64,000 nt of DNA, from positions 1 through 64,000 of the forward strand of contig WTXG01000050.1 in assembly GCA_022496185.1 (NCBI GenBank), in the 5' to 3' direction. Position 1 is the first letter of the stretch. Every line of letters begins with the position of its first letter. The DNA is from Multifurca ochricompacta. Lineage: Eukaryota > Basidiomycota > Agaricomycetes > Russulales > Russulaceae. The notes under the pieces are model-generated. The model worked only from the letters and a program-made list of their open reading frames with translations. It ran no database searches and was not told where the DNA came from. Shown piece after piece: positions 30,566-41,999 of the stretch. The translations under genes and the position numbers were made by a program.

Positions 30566-32063
30566 TCTTTGTAAATGCCTTTTCTACTAGGATGGCACGT
30601 ACTTCCTCACTCTCTTTCATCATGTTAGCCCATATATCCTGAGCTTTCTCTTCCTTTGACCATTTGTCCACAGTGGGTGGGTTATTTTGAGCAGGGGTCT
30701 CTGGCGTCATGGTGGCAGTGGCGACATGTACTCCCTTCTTGGGGCAATCTCGAGACATATGCCCTAATGCTTTACAATGAAAGCACTGCCCTTCTTTCAT
30801 TAGTGTCTGCCGCTCATCCTCTGTAAGTGCTGCCCAAGCCCAGGCTCAATCCGCAGAGGTGTCCATAGCATTTGGATCTCACTGGGCATGCTGGGCGGGC
30901 TTTACTCCAAATGCCACCTTCCACTGATCTCGGGTCTTTCCCTTCTTGGTGTCAATTCCAAATTGCATCTGGAAGTTGAGGTAGTCTTGCTGCTGTCGTC
31001 GGGCAGCATCAACCCAACTATCCCAGTCGTGAGGATGGTGGAACTGAATGATATTTTTGACTAGTGGATTGGGTAGTCCTTGCGAGAAGAGGTCTAGTGT
31101 TGCCTCTTCATCTGTGTCGTAGCCGGCTCTATTGGCCAGGCTTCTGAACTTGGCCACATATGCATCAAGTTCACCTTTCTCCATTCTGAGGGATTTCAAC
31201 TCCTGGGCTGCCTTCTGCTTGGCCTGCCTGTCCATGAAGGCATCTTTGAACCTCTCGGCTATGGTCTCCCAAAGACCTTTGCTTGTGGTACTGCTCTCAA
31301 CCTGCTCGTTCAACCACTCCAACTGTTCCATGGTCCAGTTGTCCACTGCATCCCCTCAGATTAAGGAAAGGAACAGATTGGCATGCTGGAATGGGTTGAC
31401 AATCTGTGGGACATCATGATTGAAGTTCTTGAAGGTCGTGAACTCCAACATAAACTTCTTGCTTTGTGAATGGTCCCCAGCAAACATTTGGGGTAGTACT
31501 CCCAACAAATGTCCAGAAGGGGGGGGGATGTTTGGTGGTGGTGCTGCCATGGGGGCTGGTGGGGCGGGGTCTGGAAGTTGGGTGGCGATGGTGGACATGG
31601 GTTGGTGGGATGGGGTGACGGTGTTCGTGGATTGTATCGATATCTGGGGAGTTGTCAAAGCAGGGGCTCTGAACGTGACAACTGCAGGTGCAACCGGAAA
31701 CATAGTCACTGCTAATGCCGGTGCTTCTTCTTTGCTGGGTTCTTCTACGTACTCCTCTGGTTCGGAGTCCGTGACAATGGCCAGAGGGTTTTCTCTCCAC
31801 GGGCCTAGTCCAAATTCGGGTGGGGCAGGTCCTGTAGTGACCCAAGAGTGTCAGCTGTCCGAGTATCGGATGCAATACCAGACTCTCTTTTTGTCATCAT
31901 ATTCTACCAGTTGGTATCTTCCATCATGATAGATGTAGTATCCAAACTCGGTCTCAAAGTCTTTCCAGGTGGCAGAGCCAAGTACTTGCTGTGAAAGATT
32001 ATTCTTGTCTCTGCATTTGATGAGTTCTTCCCGGAAGAGGGTCTGACTGCGGCTGGAAGCCAC
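30552..32063 (-). pseudogene. ZnK-3 Gag, decayed
   Basis: It starts at 32063 with GTG (VASSRSQTLFREEL) where ZnK-1 has ATG. Blocks: 'DFETEFGYYIYHDGRYQLVEYDDK', a Pro-rich region 'PAPPAPMAAPPPNIPPPSGHLLGVLPQMFAGDHSQSKKFMLEF' (given in part), the gag core, and a knuckle 'CFHCKALGHMSRDC' near 30775. TGA stops replace Arg codons (31356, 31900 region). It ends 'KKDFC*' at the CAAAAATCC (minus) frameshift run, 30556-30564. Confidence 0.88.
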
Positions 32064-32082
32064 TGTGGGAGACTCGACTTGA

Positions 32083-32660
32083 TGTTACGTCCGGTGTGGG
32101 ATGTTCCACACAACTTTGTGTGACAGCTTAGTTCATGCGCTTGGATAAGGGGTCAATAGGACCCCTTGGAGTTCAGAGGGACAAGTCAAAGTCAAAGGGG
32201 CTGTTCCCTAATGACAATGTTGAGTGGAAAGTGCAGAAAGCACTGAGACAACCAAGTCAGAGGTTTCAAGGGGAAGTCCAGAAGACAAACACTGATGTAT
32301 TCAATAAGTTGAGTCTGAGGTTTACAATGTAACTACAGTGGGCTTATATACGTAATCGGATGGGCATCTATAGATAAGGATAACAGAGTCAAGTGGGCCC
32401 AAATATACAGAAGCAGATGGCGTAAAGCCTGGCTTCTGATAGGGAACTAAGTAAGTGTCCAATCATAAGATAAAGAGATAAGGTGATAAACACGGGCAAA
32501 CGTCAGGTCAACATGTACAAGCTGAGTCACGGGGATGGGAGTAAGGCATGTGATGGGTCCCACAATGGAGACATGATCAAGAAGTGTAAAGTAGGCGGTA
32601 AGGAGGGGTTCTCGTTGGGAAGAGTGAAGAAAGTAGGGAGGCTCGGCAAAGGTCGTAACA
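32083..32660 (-). repeat. ZnK-3 5' LTR
   Basis: It is 578 bp, TGTTACGTCCGG...GTCGTAACA. Inside it on the minus strand is TCAAGTCGAGTCTCC (PBS). The right flank is GAW-4 ORF3. No duplication matches CACTG at the left LTR (19793). The sequence differs from the 19793 LTR well beyond CpG sites. Confidence 0.9.
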
Positions 32661-32904
32661 CACTGACATGATGCAATGCGTACCACTGAATCTATCCGAC
32701 CAAACAAGCTCACAAGATTCACACTGCACCCGGAACCACGCACCGTCTTGCAAGAAGACTTGACAACACATGATGTCCCTCAAGCTGGAGGACTGGACAA
32801 CACTCAACAACCACTTGATGACCGCATGCGCGGCAACCATGAACCCTGCCACCACCGACATTCAACAACATTTGGGGGCAAACGTCAGCCTACAGAAGGG
32901 GTAA
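32661..32904 (+). pseudogene. GAW-4 ORF3, 3' end, plus PPT
   Basis: It is homologous on the opposite strand to the end of GAW-5 ORF3 (40358-40600), differing almost only by CpG decay. No long frame remains. It ends with GAAGGGGTAA, the polypurine tract, against the LTR at 32905. The 5' part of the element is missing, replaced by ZnK-3. Confidence 0.75.
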
Positions 32905-33400
32905 TGTGACAGAATTCTCCCTGCAACATTACTAATGACTTGACATCGTGTTTCACTGGTGTTTGCTTACTGAGGGCCTAACCCCTCCTTATTCTCCATA
33001 GTTCTAGCTTGATCTACTGTGCAACCACTAGATATTATATCATAGAACTAGATGCTTCTATATACTATGACATAGCTAGTTCTACATGTATTTAAAGACA
33101 ACTAGATTGAAGAGACAGACTTAAGTCTGTTCTCTTGTGTTCAATCCAAGGTGCTTCAGACTTCATTGAATCCTCTCAGTTAAGAGCCCCACTTGAACTC
33201 TCCAAGATGTGACTTGGAGAGCCTTCATCATCTTGAACTTGTTGCAGGACTGAGCATCTCTGCCGTTGACTTTGATTCTCATGCGCATGCCCTTTGACTT
33301 CGTTGTGGGCTTGAACCAAATTTGCTCTTGCTGTGACCTTGAATCTTGACTTGTCTTGCTCCCATCCGACCCTGACACAGTTCCGCACCTAACTGTGACA
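32905..33400 (+). repeat. GAW-4 3' LTR
   Basis: It is 496 bp, TGTGACAGAATTC...CTAACTGTGACA, same subfamily as the 507-bp GAW-5 LTRs. TATTTAAA lies near 33090 with TTAAGTCTGTTCT about 32 nt later. Nine bases (GAGGCGATG) separate it from ZnK-4. Confidence 0.88.
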
Positions 33401-33409
33401 GAGGCGATG

Positions 33410-34002
33410 TGTTACGAACCCTGCTGCGTCATCTCTTTTCCCTTTTCCTCATGTGACATGCTGTTTGCCCCTGTTTGTCCTTTGTTGATCACATTTATGA
33501 CCTCCTTTGTACATATTTGTTCCTTATCTTTGGCCCGGGCTGTGCTTATCTCTGACTCATACCTTACACAAGAACTCTTATGTATTTTCCCACCAGAATC
33601 GCGACTATACCAGATTCATCTATGTATATTCTCACCTGGCCCACCCTGACTCCGTTCTTCATATGGATAGATTACGACTTTGTTGATACACCAAGTACGA
33701 TACTCCAATTTAGGTTCCGACTCTGTTATGTATATAAGACCTATGTAGATAGCCCTGTATGGCTCAGACTTGACTTCTTAATTGACTTGGTGCATTACCT
33801 TCTGGGTAGACTCTAAGACCTGACTCTTGAATTGTCTCAGTGCTTCTGGCACTTCTCCACTCACCGGTACTAAGGGATTAGCTCCTTGGTATTGACTTCT
33901 CATTCAATCTCTGTGCACTTGAAAGACAGTACACACTTGACTTCGTAGTTTTGCTACGTGACTTGTCACATGTTGTGCTGAATGCCCACACCAGGCATTA
34001 CA
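33410..34002 (+). repeat. ZnK-4 5' LTR
   Basis: TGTTACGAACCC...CAGGCATTACA, with TATATAAG near 33731 and a decayed primer-like start AGACTTGACTT near 33768. PBS TTAAGTCGAGTCTCC follows at 34003. Confidence 0.95.
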
Positions 34003-34023
34003 TTAAGTCGAGTCTCCCCCACC

Positions 34024-35555
34024 GTGGCTTCATCTAGTTGAAGCCAGACTTTGCACAACGAAGAACTCATCGACCGACGAGACGAGGATAATCTTTCACA
34101 ACAAGTCCTTGGCTCTGCCATCTGGAAAGATTTTGAAACCGAGTTTGGATACTACGTCTATCACGACGATCAGTACCAGCCAGTTGAATACAATGAACAG
34201 AAATGGGTCTGGTACCATATCCATTACTCTAGAAGCCATCATTCCTGGGTTACCACAGGACCTGCCCCACCAGAGTATGGCTTAGGACCTTGGAGAGAGA
34301 ACCCTCCAGCCATCATCACAGATTCAGAAAACGAAGAATACATTGAAGAAAGCAGCAAAGATGCACAGTTCATAGCCACACGTTTTACGGCTCCGACAGT
34401 TGCACCTGAGAGTACCACGTTCAGAACATCTGCTTTGGACTCTCCCCAGATTACACGACAAACATCCGACACCCTGACCATTAGCTACCCAATTATGTCG
34501 ACTATCACCGCACAATTACCTGATCCTGCCCCAGTTGTCCCTGCACCAAACCTCCCTCCCCCATCAGGATGCCTTACGGGAGTCTTGCCAACAATGTTCA
34601 CTGGTGATTGATCTCAGAGCAGGAAGTTCATGCTTGAGTTCGAGATGTTCAAAAACTTCAATCATGATGTCCCCCAAATAGTGAACCCCTTCCAACGAAC
34701 CAATCTCTTCCTCTCGCTCATCAGAGGAGACTCTGTGGATGACTGGACAATGGAGCAAATAGAATGGCTAAATGACAGAGTCACAGCTGGAATCAGAACC
34801 ACAGACGAGGATCTGTGGGATGAAGTGGCGCAAAGATTTAAAGATGCCTTTACAGATGGGCAGGCCAAGCAGAAGGCCACCAGAGAATTGAAGTCCCTGA
34901 AAATGGAGAGAGGGGATCTAGATGGCTATGTGGCCAAGTTCCGCAACCCGGCTAAGTGAGCAGGATACGATGTGAATGAAGAGGCAACACTCAACCTCTT
35001 TTCCCAAGGGTTGCCCAACCCCCTGGTAAAAAGTATCATCCAGTTCCATCACCCTGAATCATGGAGCCAGTGGACGAATGCTGCCAGAAGACAGCAGCAA
35101 GACTACTTGGATTTCCAGACTCACTTTGGCATGGATACCAAGAAGGGCAAAACCCGTGAACAATGGAAAGCGGCATTTGGAGTAAAACCCACAACCTTGC
35201 GAGATCCAAATGCCATGGATACATCAGCAGACTGTACCAAAGCCCACGCAGTGCTCACCAATGATGAAAAGAAAAACCTCATGAAGGAAGGGTGCTGCTT
35301 CCACTGTCGAGCTCAAGGACATATGTCATGATTCTGCCCCAAGAAAACAGTCTGGGCTGCTGAAGCAACTGTGGCAACCACCACTATGATGCCACCTGTG
35401 CAGAACTTACCTACTCCAGTCAAAGAGAATCCAGTAACCACCTTGAAGACCAAAGAACAAAAGGCAGAGGCCATCTGGGAACACATGATGAACGAAGACG
35501 AGGCAGTTTGTGCCCTGTTAGTTGACAAGGCCTTTGGCCACAAGGATTTTTAATC
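34024..35555 (+). pseudogene. ZnK-4 Gag, decayed
   Basis: The homologous start codon is GTG (34024); an in-frame ATG at 33982 in the LTR end is an alternative start. It aligns end to end with ZnK-1 Gag. TGA stops lie at 34039, 34609, 34957 and 35329, at least two replacing CGA. The core reads 'DDWTMEQIEWLNDR', 'DYLDFQTHFGMDTKKGKTREQW' and a knuckle 'CFHCRAQGHMS*FC'. It ends 'GHKDF*' at GGATTTTTA. Confidence 0.9.
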
Positions 35556-38500
35556 AGCTTGACCCCATCGGCCTGGGCAAGAGTGCTTCATGTAACTTCT
35601 GTGTATACTAGTCATTTCAAGTCTCTAAAAATACCAGTACACTTTGAAACCAAACAGAAGATGGCCGACAGATGGATATTGATCAACTCTGGAGCAACAG
35701 ATAATTTCATCAGTCAACAACTCCAGAGAACACTAGGATTGGGGACACAATTACTCCCCCAAGAGAAAAACATTTGGAACATAGATGGGATGGCTAACAA
35801 AGCTGGAAAAATCACACATTGCTGTGATTTGGAAGTACAAGTTGGAGAACAGACTAAGCAACTCCGCTTCCTCATCACAGATCTAGGAGACAAAGATATG
35901 GTTTTGGGATATCCATGGTTAGCAGCATTTGAACCAAAAATTAACTGGGCAGAAGCAACCATGGACAAGGACTTTTACCCGGTTATCATTACATCCTTGG
36001 GATATGATTATGCTGCACGACACCCTCTCACCCATGCCATTGTCATGGGATCAGCCATCACCTGGAGTGATGTGGAACCTGTGGATCAGGTGTACTGTTA
36101 TGTAATGAAAGCATTGGAGCTGGCTCAAGCGGAAGCACAAAAGAATCCAGAAAGGACATTTGAAGAAGTAGTTCCCGCCGCATATCACCGACACTGGAGG
36201 GTCTTCTCAGAGGAGGAATCACAACATTTCCCTCCTTCTCAACCCTGGGACCACGCCATTGATTTCATCCCAGACACTCCTCAATCTGTGGACTGCAAAA
36301 TCTATCCACTGTCTCAACCGGAAAAGAAAGTGCTCTCTACCTTCCTGGAAGAACATTTGGCAAAGGGATATATATGACCATCTAACTCCCCCTATGCCTC
36401 ACCCTTCTTTTTCATCAAAAAGAAGGACAGAAAGTTACGACCGGTACAAGACTATTGATGGATTAATGAACTTACGGTGAAAAATAACTACCCACTCCCA
36501 CTGATCTCTGAAATCATTGACAAAATGTGCAACAAGGCTTTATTTTCAAAAATGGATGTCCGTTGGGGTTACAATAATATTTGTATCCGAGAAGGTGACC
36601 AGCCTAAAGCTGCCTTCAAAACCAATCAAGGACTCTTCGAACCCAACGTTATGTTTTTCGGCCTAACAAACTCGCCTGCAACCTTCCAGGCAATGATGAA
36701 TCATATTTTCTGAGACCTGATCCTTACAGAGGAAGTAGTTTTATATATGGATGACATCCTAGTGGCTACCAGAAATAACATTGATCACCATTGCACCCAT
36801 GTTCATGAGGTACTAGATATCTTGGCCAAACATGACCTCTACTTGAAACCAGCCAAGTGTTCTTTCAAACAGACCAGCGTCGAATACCTCGGTGTTATTT
36901 TGGAAGGCAGTCAAGTACACATGGACCCTGTAAAGGTGCAAGGAATTCAGGAATGGTCCAGGCCCCAATGTACCAAAGATGTCAGATCATTCATTGGTTT
37001 CTGCAACTTCTATCGACAATTTGTCAAAGGGTTTTCAGCCATAGCCTGACCCCTGAACAACTTATTAAAAAGGGACACACCCTGGCATTGGGACATGCCC
37101 CAACAAGAGGCTTTTGACTGAATAAAAACAATCATTAGTTCAGAACCTGTTCTCATCCAACCCGATCTGGAAAAGTCATTCGAACTCAAAGTCGATGCCT
37201 CTATGTATGCCAATGGGGCCATTCTCTCACAACATGATGGCACAGGGATTCTCCATCCTGTCGCATTTTATTCAGAAACCTTTTTGTCAGCAGAAAGAAA
37301 CTACGACATTTGGGACAGAGAATTGTTGGCTATCGTAAAAGCACTACGACATTGGCAACCCTACTTGGCCAGATCTCTGCACAAAACCATCATCTATACA
37401 GACCACTCCAATCTCCTCTACTGGCGAGAACCTCATAAAATTAGTCGACAGGTAGCACGTGAAGTCTTGGAGCTGGAAGAATACAACTTTACACTCAAAC
37501 ACCTCCCAGGAGCTTGTAACACACGTGCGGATGCCCTATCCAGACCAGCTGGTAGTGACAAAGGAGAAAACAATAACGACAACATTGTGGTCTTACCAGA
37601 AGATGTCTTTGCAAAGACAGTGGTTGTCAGCCTTCATGACATGGATTTATGGGCCCAAGTAACACAGAACATGAATCAGGAGTTGTGCAAATCCTGGGTG
37701 GAACCCCACAATTTAAAGATGAAGGAAGGGCTTTGGTGGAAAGATGATGATAGGCTGGTTGTCACTGGTGGCGACAACATTAAGAGGGGGGTGATCCATT
37801 TTCACCACAATCTTCCCTCTGCAGGACATCCAGGCATCGCCAATACCTACACTCTGGCCAAACGGGACTACTGGTGGCCAAACATGAAGAAGGATGTAGA
37901 AGCATACGTTAAGGGGTGTGCTGAGTGCCAAGCAAATAAAGTAAACATGCACCCGAAACCACCAGCACTTTCACCTATCACGCCAATCATGACAGCTCCT
38001 TTCCAGACCATTGCCATGGATTTCATTGTCAAGCTGCCACAGTCACAGGGATATGATTCAATACTCACCATCACAGATCATGATTTTTCAAAAGCCACTC
38101 TCTTCATCCCCTGCAATGAGACGATATCAGCCGAGGGAGTTGCTAAACTTTACCTAAACCACATTTATCGACATTATGGACTTCCCCAAAAGATTATTTC
38201 CAACTGGGACTCACGATTTGCATCTATGTTCACCTGAGCCCTCTGTAAACACCTCGACATCCAACAGAACATCTCCACAGCATACCACCCACAGACAGAT
38301 GGACAGTCAGAATGAACGAATCAGTGGTTAGAACAGTACCTCTGCTTCTGGTGCAATGAAAGACAGAATGACTGGGCAGAGTGGCTGGCAACTGCAGAGT
38401 TCGCGCACAATAGCTGGCCGAATGGGACAACCAAAACTTCCCCCTTCTCCCTTATAATGGGATGGAACCCCTGCACTACATGGATGGATAAGCCTACCAA

Positions 38501-39075
38501 CGTACCATCAGTTACCCAGTGTATCCACCAATGGGAGGAAGCGCGAGAATCGGCCAGTAGAAATCTTCAGAAGGTGCAACAGACCCTGGCCAAGAAGCCC
38601 ACAAGGTTTACGCCCTACCAGGTCAGAGATCAGGTTTGGTTAGAAGGGCGTAACATCCATACTTTGCATCCAACAGCAAAACTCGCTCCTAGATGCCATG
38701 GTCCATTCAAAATAGAACAAAAGCTGTCCAACATTACATACAAATTGACACTACCGCCCACATGGAAGATCCACCCTGTCTTCCATGCCAACCTTCTGAT
38801 GCCATACAAAGAAACTCCCATTCATGGACAGAATTTGCCTAGACCCCCTCTGGAATTAGTTGACAGAGAACCGGAGTGGGAAGTAGAGCATATTGCTGAT
38901 GCTAAGTGGAAAGGCCGAGGGCGTAATCAAAAGCTCCACTATCTGATCAAATGGAAGGGATTCCCCAATGCCAATAACTCGTGGGAATCTGCTGCAGATG
39001 TCTTTGCGCCCAAACTCATCAAAGACTTCTATAGACGCCATCCCCAGGCAGATAAAGAGCAGACCGCCATACATT
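35548..39075 (+). pseudogene. ZnK-4 Pol (PR-RT-RH-IN-chromodomain), decayed
   Basis: It is read in the -1 frame from 35544. Protease reads 'LINSGATDNFI', the same Asp-to-Asn change as ZnK-1. RT 'YMDDILVATRN' is intact. RNase H has 'KVDASMYANGA'. The integrase has 'HFHHNLPSAGHPGI...CAECQANK', 'MDFIVKLPQ', 'ISNWDSRF' (DRD lost) and 'YHPQTDGQSE*TNQW'. The chromodomain is 'EWEVEHIADAKWKGRGRNQKLHYLIKWKGFPNANNSWES'. TGA stops at about 36375, 36458, 36711, 37047, 37118, 38235 and 38313. No stop separates it from the accessory region that follows. Confidence 0.92.
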
Positions 39076-39850
39076 CAACAAGACAGCTCCCTTCCCCACA
39101 ACTGCCCAGAACAATATCCATGACACCATCCAGCGTCCACACCTCTGCCACCATCAATGCATTTCCCTTACTTTCTCCTCTGCATCCTCCTTCTCACCCA
39201 CTATCTCCTGTTAACTATGATGCAACTGCCAAAGTGGCCGAAGGGGTCAGAACTGCCGACGTCAATGAAGATTTCAATTTGCCCAAACACCCCCATCCCA
39301 ATGACCTGATCAACGTCAACTTTGGTGATGAGTCCCCAGAATTCCCATTCTTCCCAAACAACCCCAACTCACAGTTTTACTTCCCACTTATGATCCCAAC
39401 ATCCAAGAACGACGGCACCACTGAAGTAGCCAAATATATTTATTACACCAACGAAGGTATGGATGTAGCTGGATGTTTGGAAAAAGGAGGGCCAGTCTAC
39501 AGAGCCCCAGTGTACCTGGAGGAAAAGAACGTTGATCAGCTCCACTATGTCCTAGGGCCAGAACATTTACAACATCTTTCAGCCCATGACCCTCGCACCT
39601 TCGCCATCAATGAGGTACTCCAGGACTTACATATGCCATGACTGACCACCAAGATTGCATGGTTGCGCAAATTCCAGGCACTCAGGGACAACTTAGAAAT
39701 GCAACATCACGATTATGAGCGACAAATGGTAAAAATCAACCGAGGGGTTTTTGACATAGAGCACCACCTGGCGAGCATCAGGACAAGGTTAGAACAGGGA
39801 GAGGCATACCAGATCATATCCAAATGGTATGCCAATATTTTTGCTCAGCC

Positions 39851-40357
39851 TGTCACAGTTAGGTGCGGAACTGTGTCGGGGATCGTGTGGGAGCTAGCCT
39901 CCCAAGTCGCATCAAGATAAGTCAAGGCTCTAGGTCACAGCAAAGTCAAGTCAGTTCAAGCCCACAACAAAGTCGATAGGGCATGCGCATGAGATTCGAA
40001 GTCAACGGCAGAGACGCTCAGTCCTGCAGCAAGTTCAAGATGATGAAGGCTCTCCAAGTCACATCTTGGAGAGTTCAAGTGGGGCTCTAACTGAGAGGAT
40101 TCAAGGATTCCGAAGCACCTCTGATTGAATACAAGAGAACAGACTTGGTCTGTCTCTCTACTCTAGTTGGTCTTTAAATACATGTGGAGCTAGCTATGTC
40201 ATATTATGTAGAAGCATCTAGTACTATGATATAATGTCTAATAGTAGATCAAGCTAGAACTATGGAGAATTAGGAGGGGTTAGGCCCTCAGTAAGCAAAA
40301 CACCGGTGAAACACAGTATCAAGTCATTAGTAACGTCGCAGGGAGAATTCTGTCACA
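39851..40357 (-). repeat. GAW-5 3' LTR
   Basis: It is 507 bp, TGTCACAGTTAGGTG...ATTCTGTCACA. The PPT (reverse complement ACAGAAGGGGTAA) abuts 40357. Confidence 0.95.
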
Positions 40358-41463
40358 TTACCCCTTCTGTAGGCTGACGTTTGCCCCCAAACGTCGTTGA
40401 ATGTCAGTGGTGGCAGGGTTCGTGGTCGTGGCGCGCGCGGTCGTCGAGTGGTTGTCGAGTATCGTCCAGTCGTCGTGCAGCTTGAGGGACGTCGTGTGTT
40501 GTCAAGTCTTCTTGCAAAACGGCGCACAGTTCCGGGTGCGGCGTGAATCTTGTGAGCTTGCTCGGTCGGATAGATTCGGTGGTACGCGTTGCGTCGTGTC
40601 AGCGCTTGTGTTGATGTTCGTACCTTCTGGACTGTTATTTCTATTTGCTTTCGTGTGGTGGTCACGGCCTGCTGGGCTACGTCCAAGTCGTTAGTCGCGG
40701 TGCGGAATCTCGTCACCTCAGCCCAGACCCCAGGGTCGCGAAGGTCGTCCAGCGCGGTGTTGATCCACTCGGTGTAGAGCGTCGTGGGTACTGTTGGTGA
40801 TTCTTGGCGTGGAGGGCGAAATGAGTTCTTTGCCATGGTGAGATATTGATGCGCCTTGTCTAGGTTGTTGGTTGTCGTGCGGAATCTTGTCGCTTCGGCT
40901 CAAACTCTCAGATTGCGTAAGTTGTCGAGCGCGGTATTGACCAGTTCGGTGTGAGGCATCTCTGTGTCGAAGAGTCGCTGTTAGAAGTGCGAAATTGGTC
41001 GTTGTGGGTTTCATGGTGGTTTCTGGCGTGAAGCGTGAAAGAAAAAGGCAACTGGCCCTCGCCCATCGTGGCGAGGACCTGGGGGTTACATTGTCGGTAA
41101 TCAAAGCTTACGAACCTGGCATGCAAGGTGCGACCTTCATTACTCCTGATGCATCGGTGTTGGTAGTGCATCGAGTGGATGTGGTTTCGAACGAAATGGC
41201 GGCCCAGGGTGGGTGTACCTATGACGATCTGTCATCGACTGACATGGCCGCGGGGTCGACAGAAATGTGTTGGCAAGCGCATTCCAACTTCTTGTAACAA
41301 TCAGGTCTTCATTCGGTAGTGCTGGTGTGGGAGGCAGCGTCGGTGCCGTTGCAGGAAACGTTATTGCTGTTTTGTTGGCGGCATCCAGGGCTGTTGCGAT
41401 GCGCCGGATTCGGGTTTCATTGTCGGCCGAGATGTTGGTGGTGAGAGTCTTCGGAGTCGACAT
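40358..41463 (-). pseudogene. GAW-5 ORF3 with a tandemly duplicated core
   Basis: ATG at 41463 (MSTPKTLTTNISADNE); N-terminal helix 'IATALDAANKTAI'. The frame is lost after about 41140 and reopens at 40836 ('YTEWINTALDDLRDPGVWAEVTRFRTATNDLDVAQQ', then 'TRRNAYHRIYP'). A second, diverged copy of that core ('NTALDNLRNLRV*AEATRFRTTTNNLD') lies just upstream (about 40860-40960), so the GAW block was duplicated in tandem. The C-terminus is divergent from GAW-3 and GAW-6 and no IDLT tail was found. Confidence 0.7.
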
Positions 41464-41576
41464 TCTAGGTGTTCGGTGGGTCTGGTGGATGATTTGAGTG
41501 AAAGGGCGAGTGAAGTTCTTGATGTGTGCCAGGGTAGAGCGAATTTCTGGGGAAACACTGAGTCACAGATGGAATA

Positions 41577-41995
41577 ATTACCCCCCTCCTAAGGCTTGCG
41601 GCGTCCTCGACGCATAGATGTCGGAGTGGCAGGCGTCCAAGAGTCATCGCTTGAAGGGTAACCTTTCCAGTGGACTAGGAATGCAGTGTCTTCGTACGGC
41701 CATGATATCAATGGCTGGTAAGGCGTCCTACTTCATATTCTTCTTCGCTGTTGACAAGACTAGGTGGCGGGCATGTGTAGCTCACTCAGTGGGCTTCTGT
41801 TTCATGATAGGGTGATAAGGGGTCCACATGATACCTGTTGTGTATCTTCATGTGGGCTGACAAGTCTAATTGGCAGGCAATTGATGATATCTGGTCTTTT
41901 ATTATGAATGGTCCAACTCGGCGTGGTGCCAGCTTGGAAGAAGGAAGACGCATTTGAGGCGTTTTCTTTCAAGCCAGTCTTGTCTTCCCACGGCA
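41577..41995 (-). pseudogene. GAW-5 integrase C-terminus and chromodomain remnant
   Basis: The reverse strand reads 'HMKIHNRYHVDPLSPYHETEAH*', 'EEEYEVG' and 'LVHWKGYPSSDDSW', then a TAG (41589-41591) inside a GGAGGGGGG tract. This matches 'HMKIHNVFHVDLLSPYRETNAH...EEEYEVASILAH' of GAW-6. Upstream integrase and RT are absent, marking the deletion breakpoint near 42000. Confidence 0.75.
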
Positions 41996-41999
41996 AACT

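Noticed and set aside
19793..32660. A single minus-strand ZnK element spanning 19793-32660 with GAW-3 simply inserted
   Set aside because: About 2 kb of pol is missing at the insertion, the LTRs are divergent, and neither the LTR flanks nor the GAW-3 flanks form duplications.
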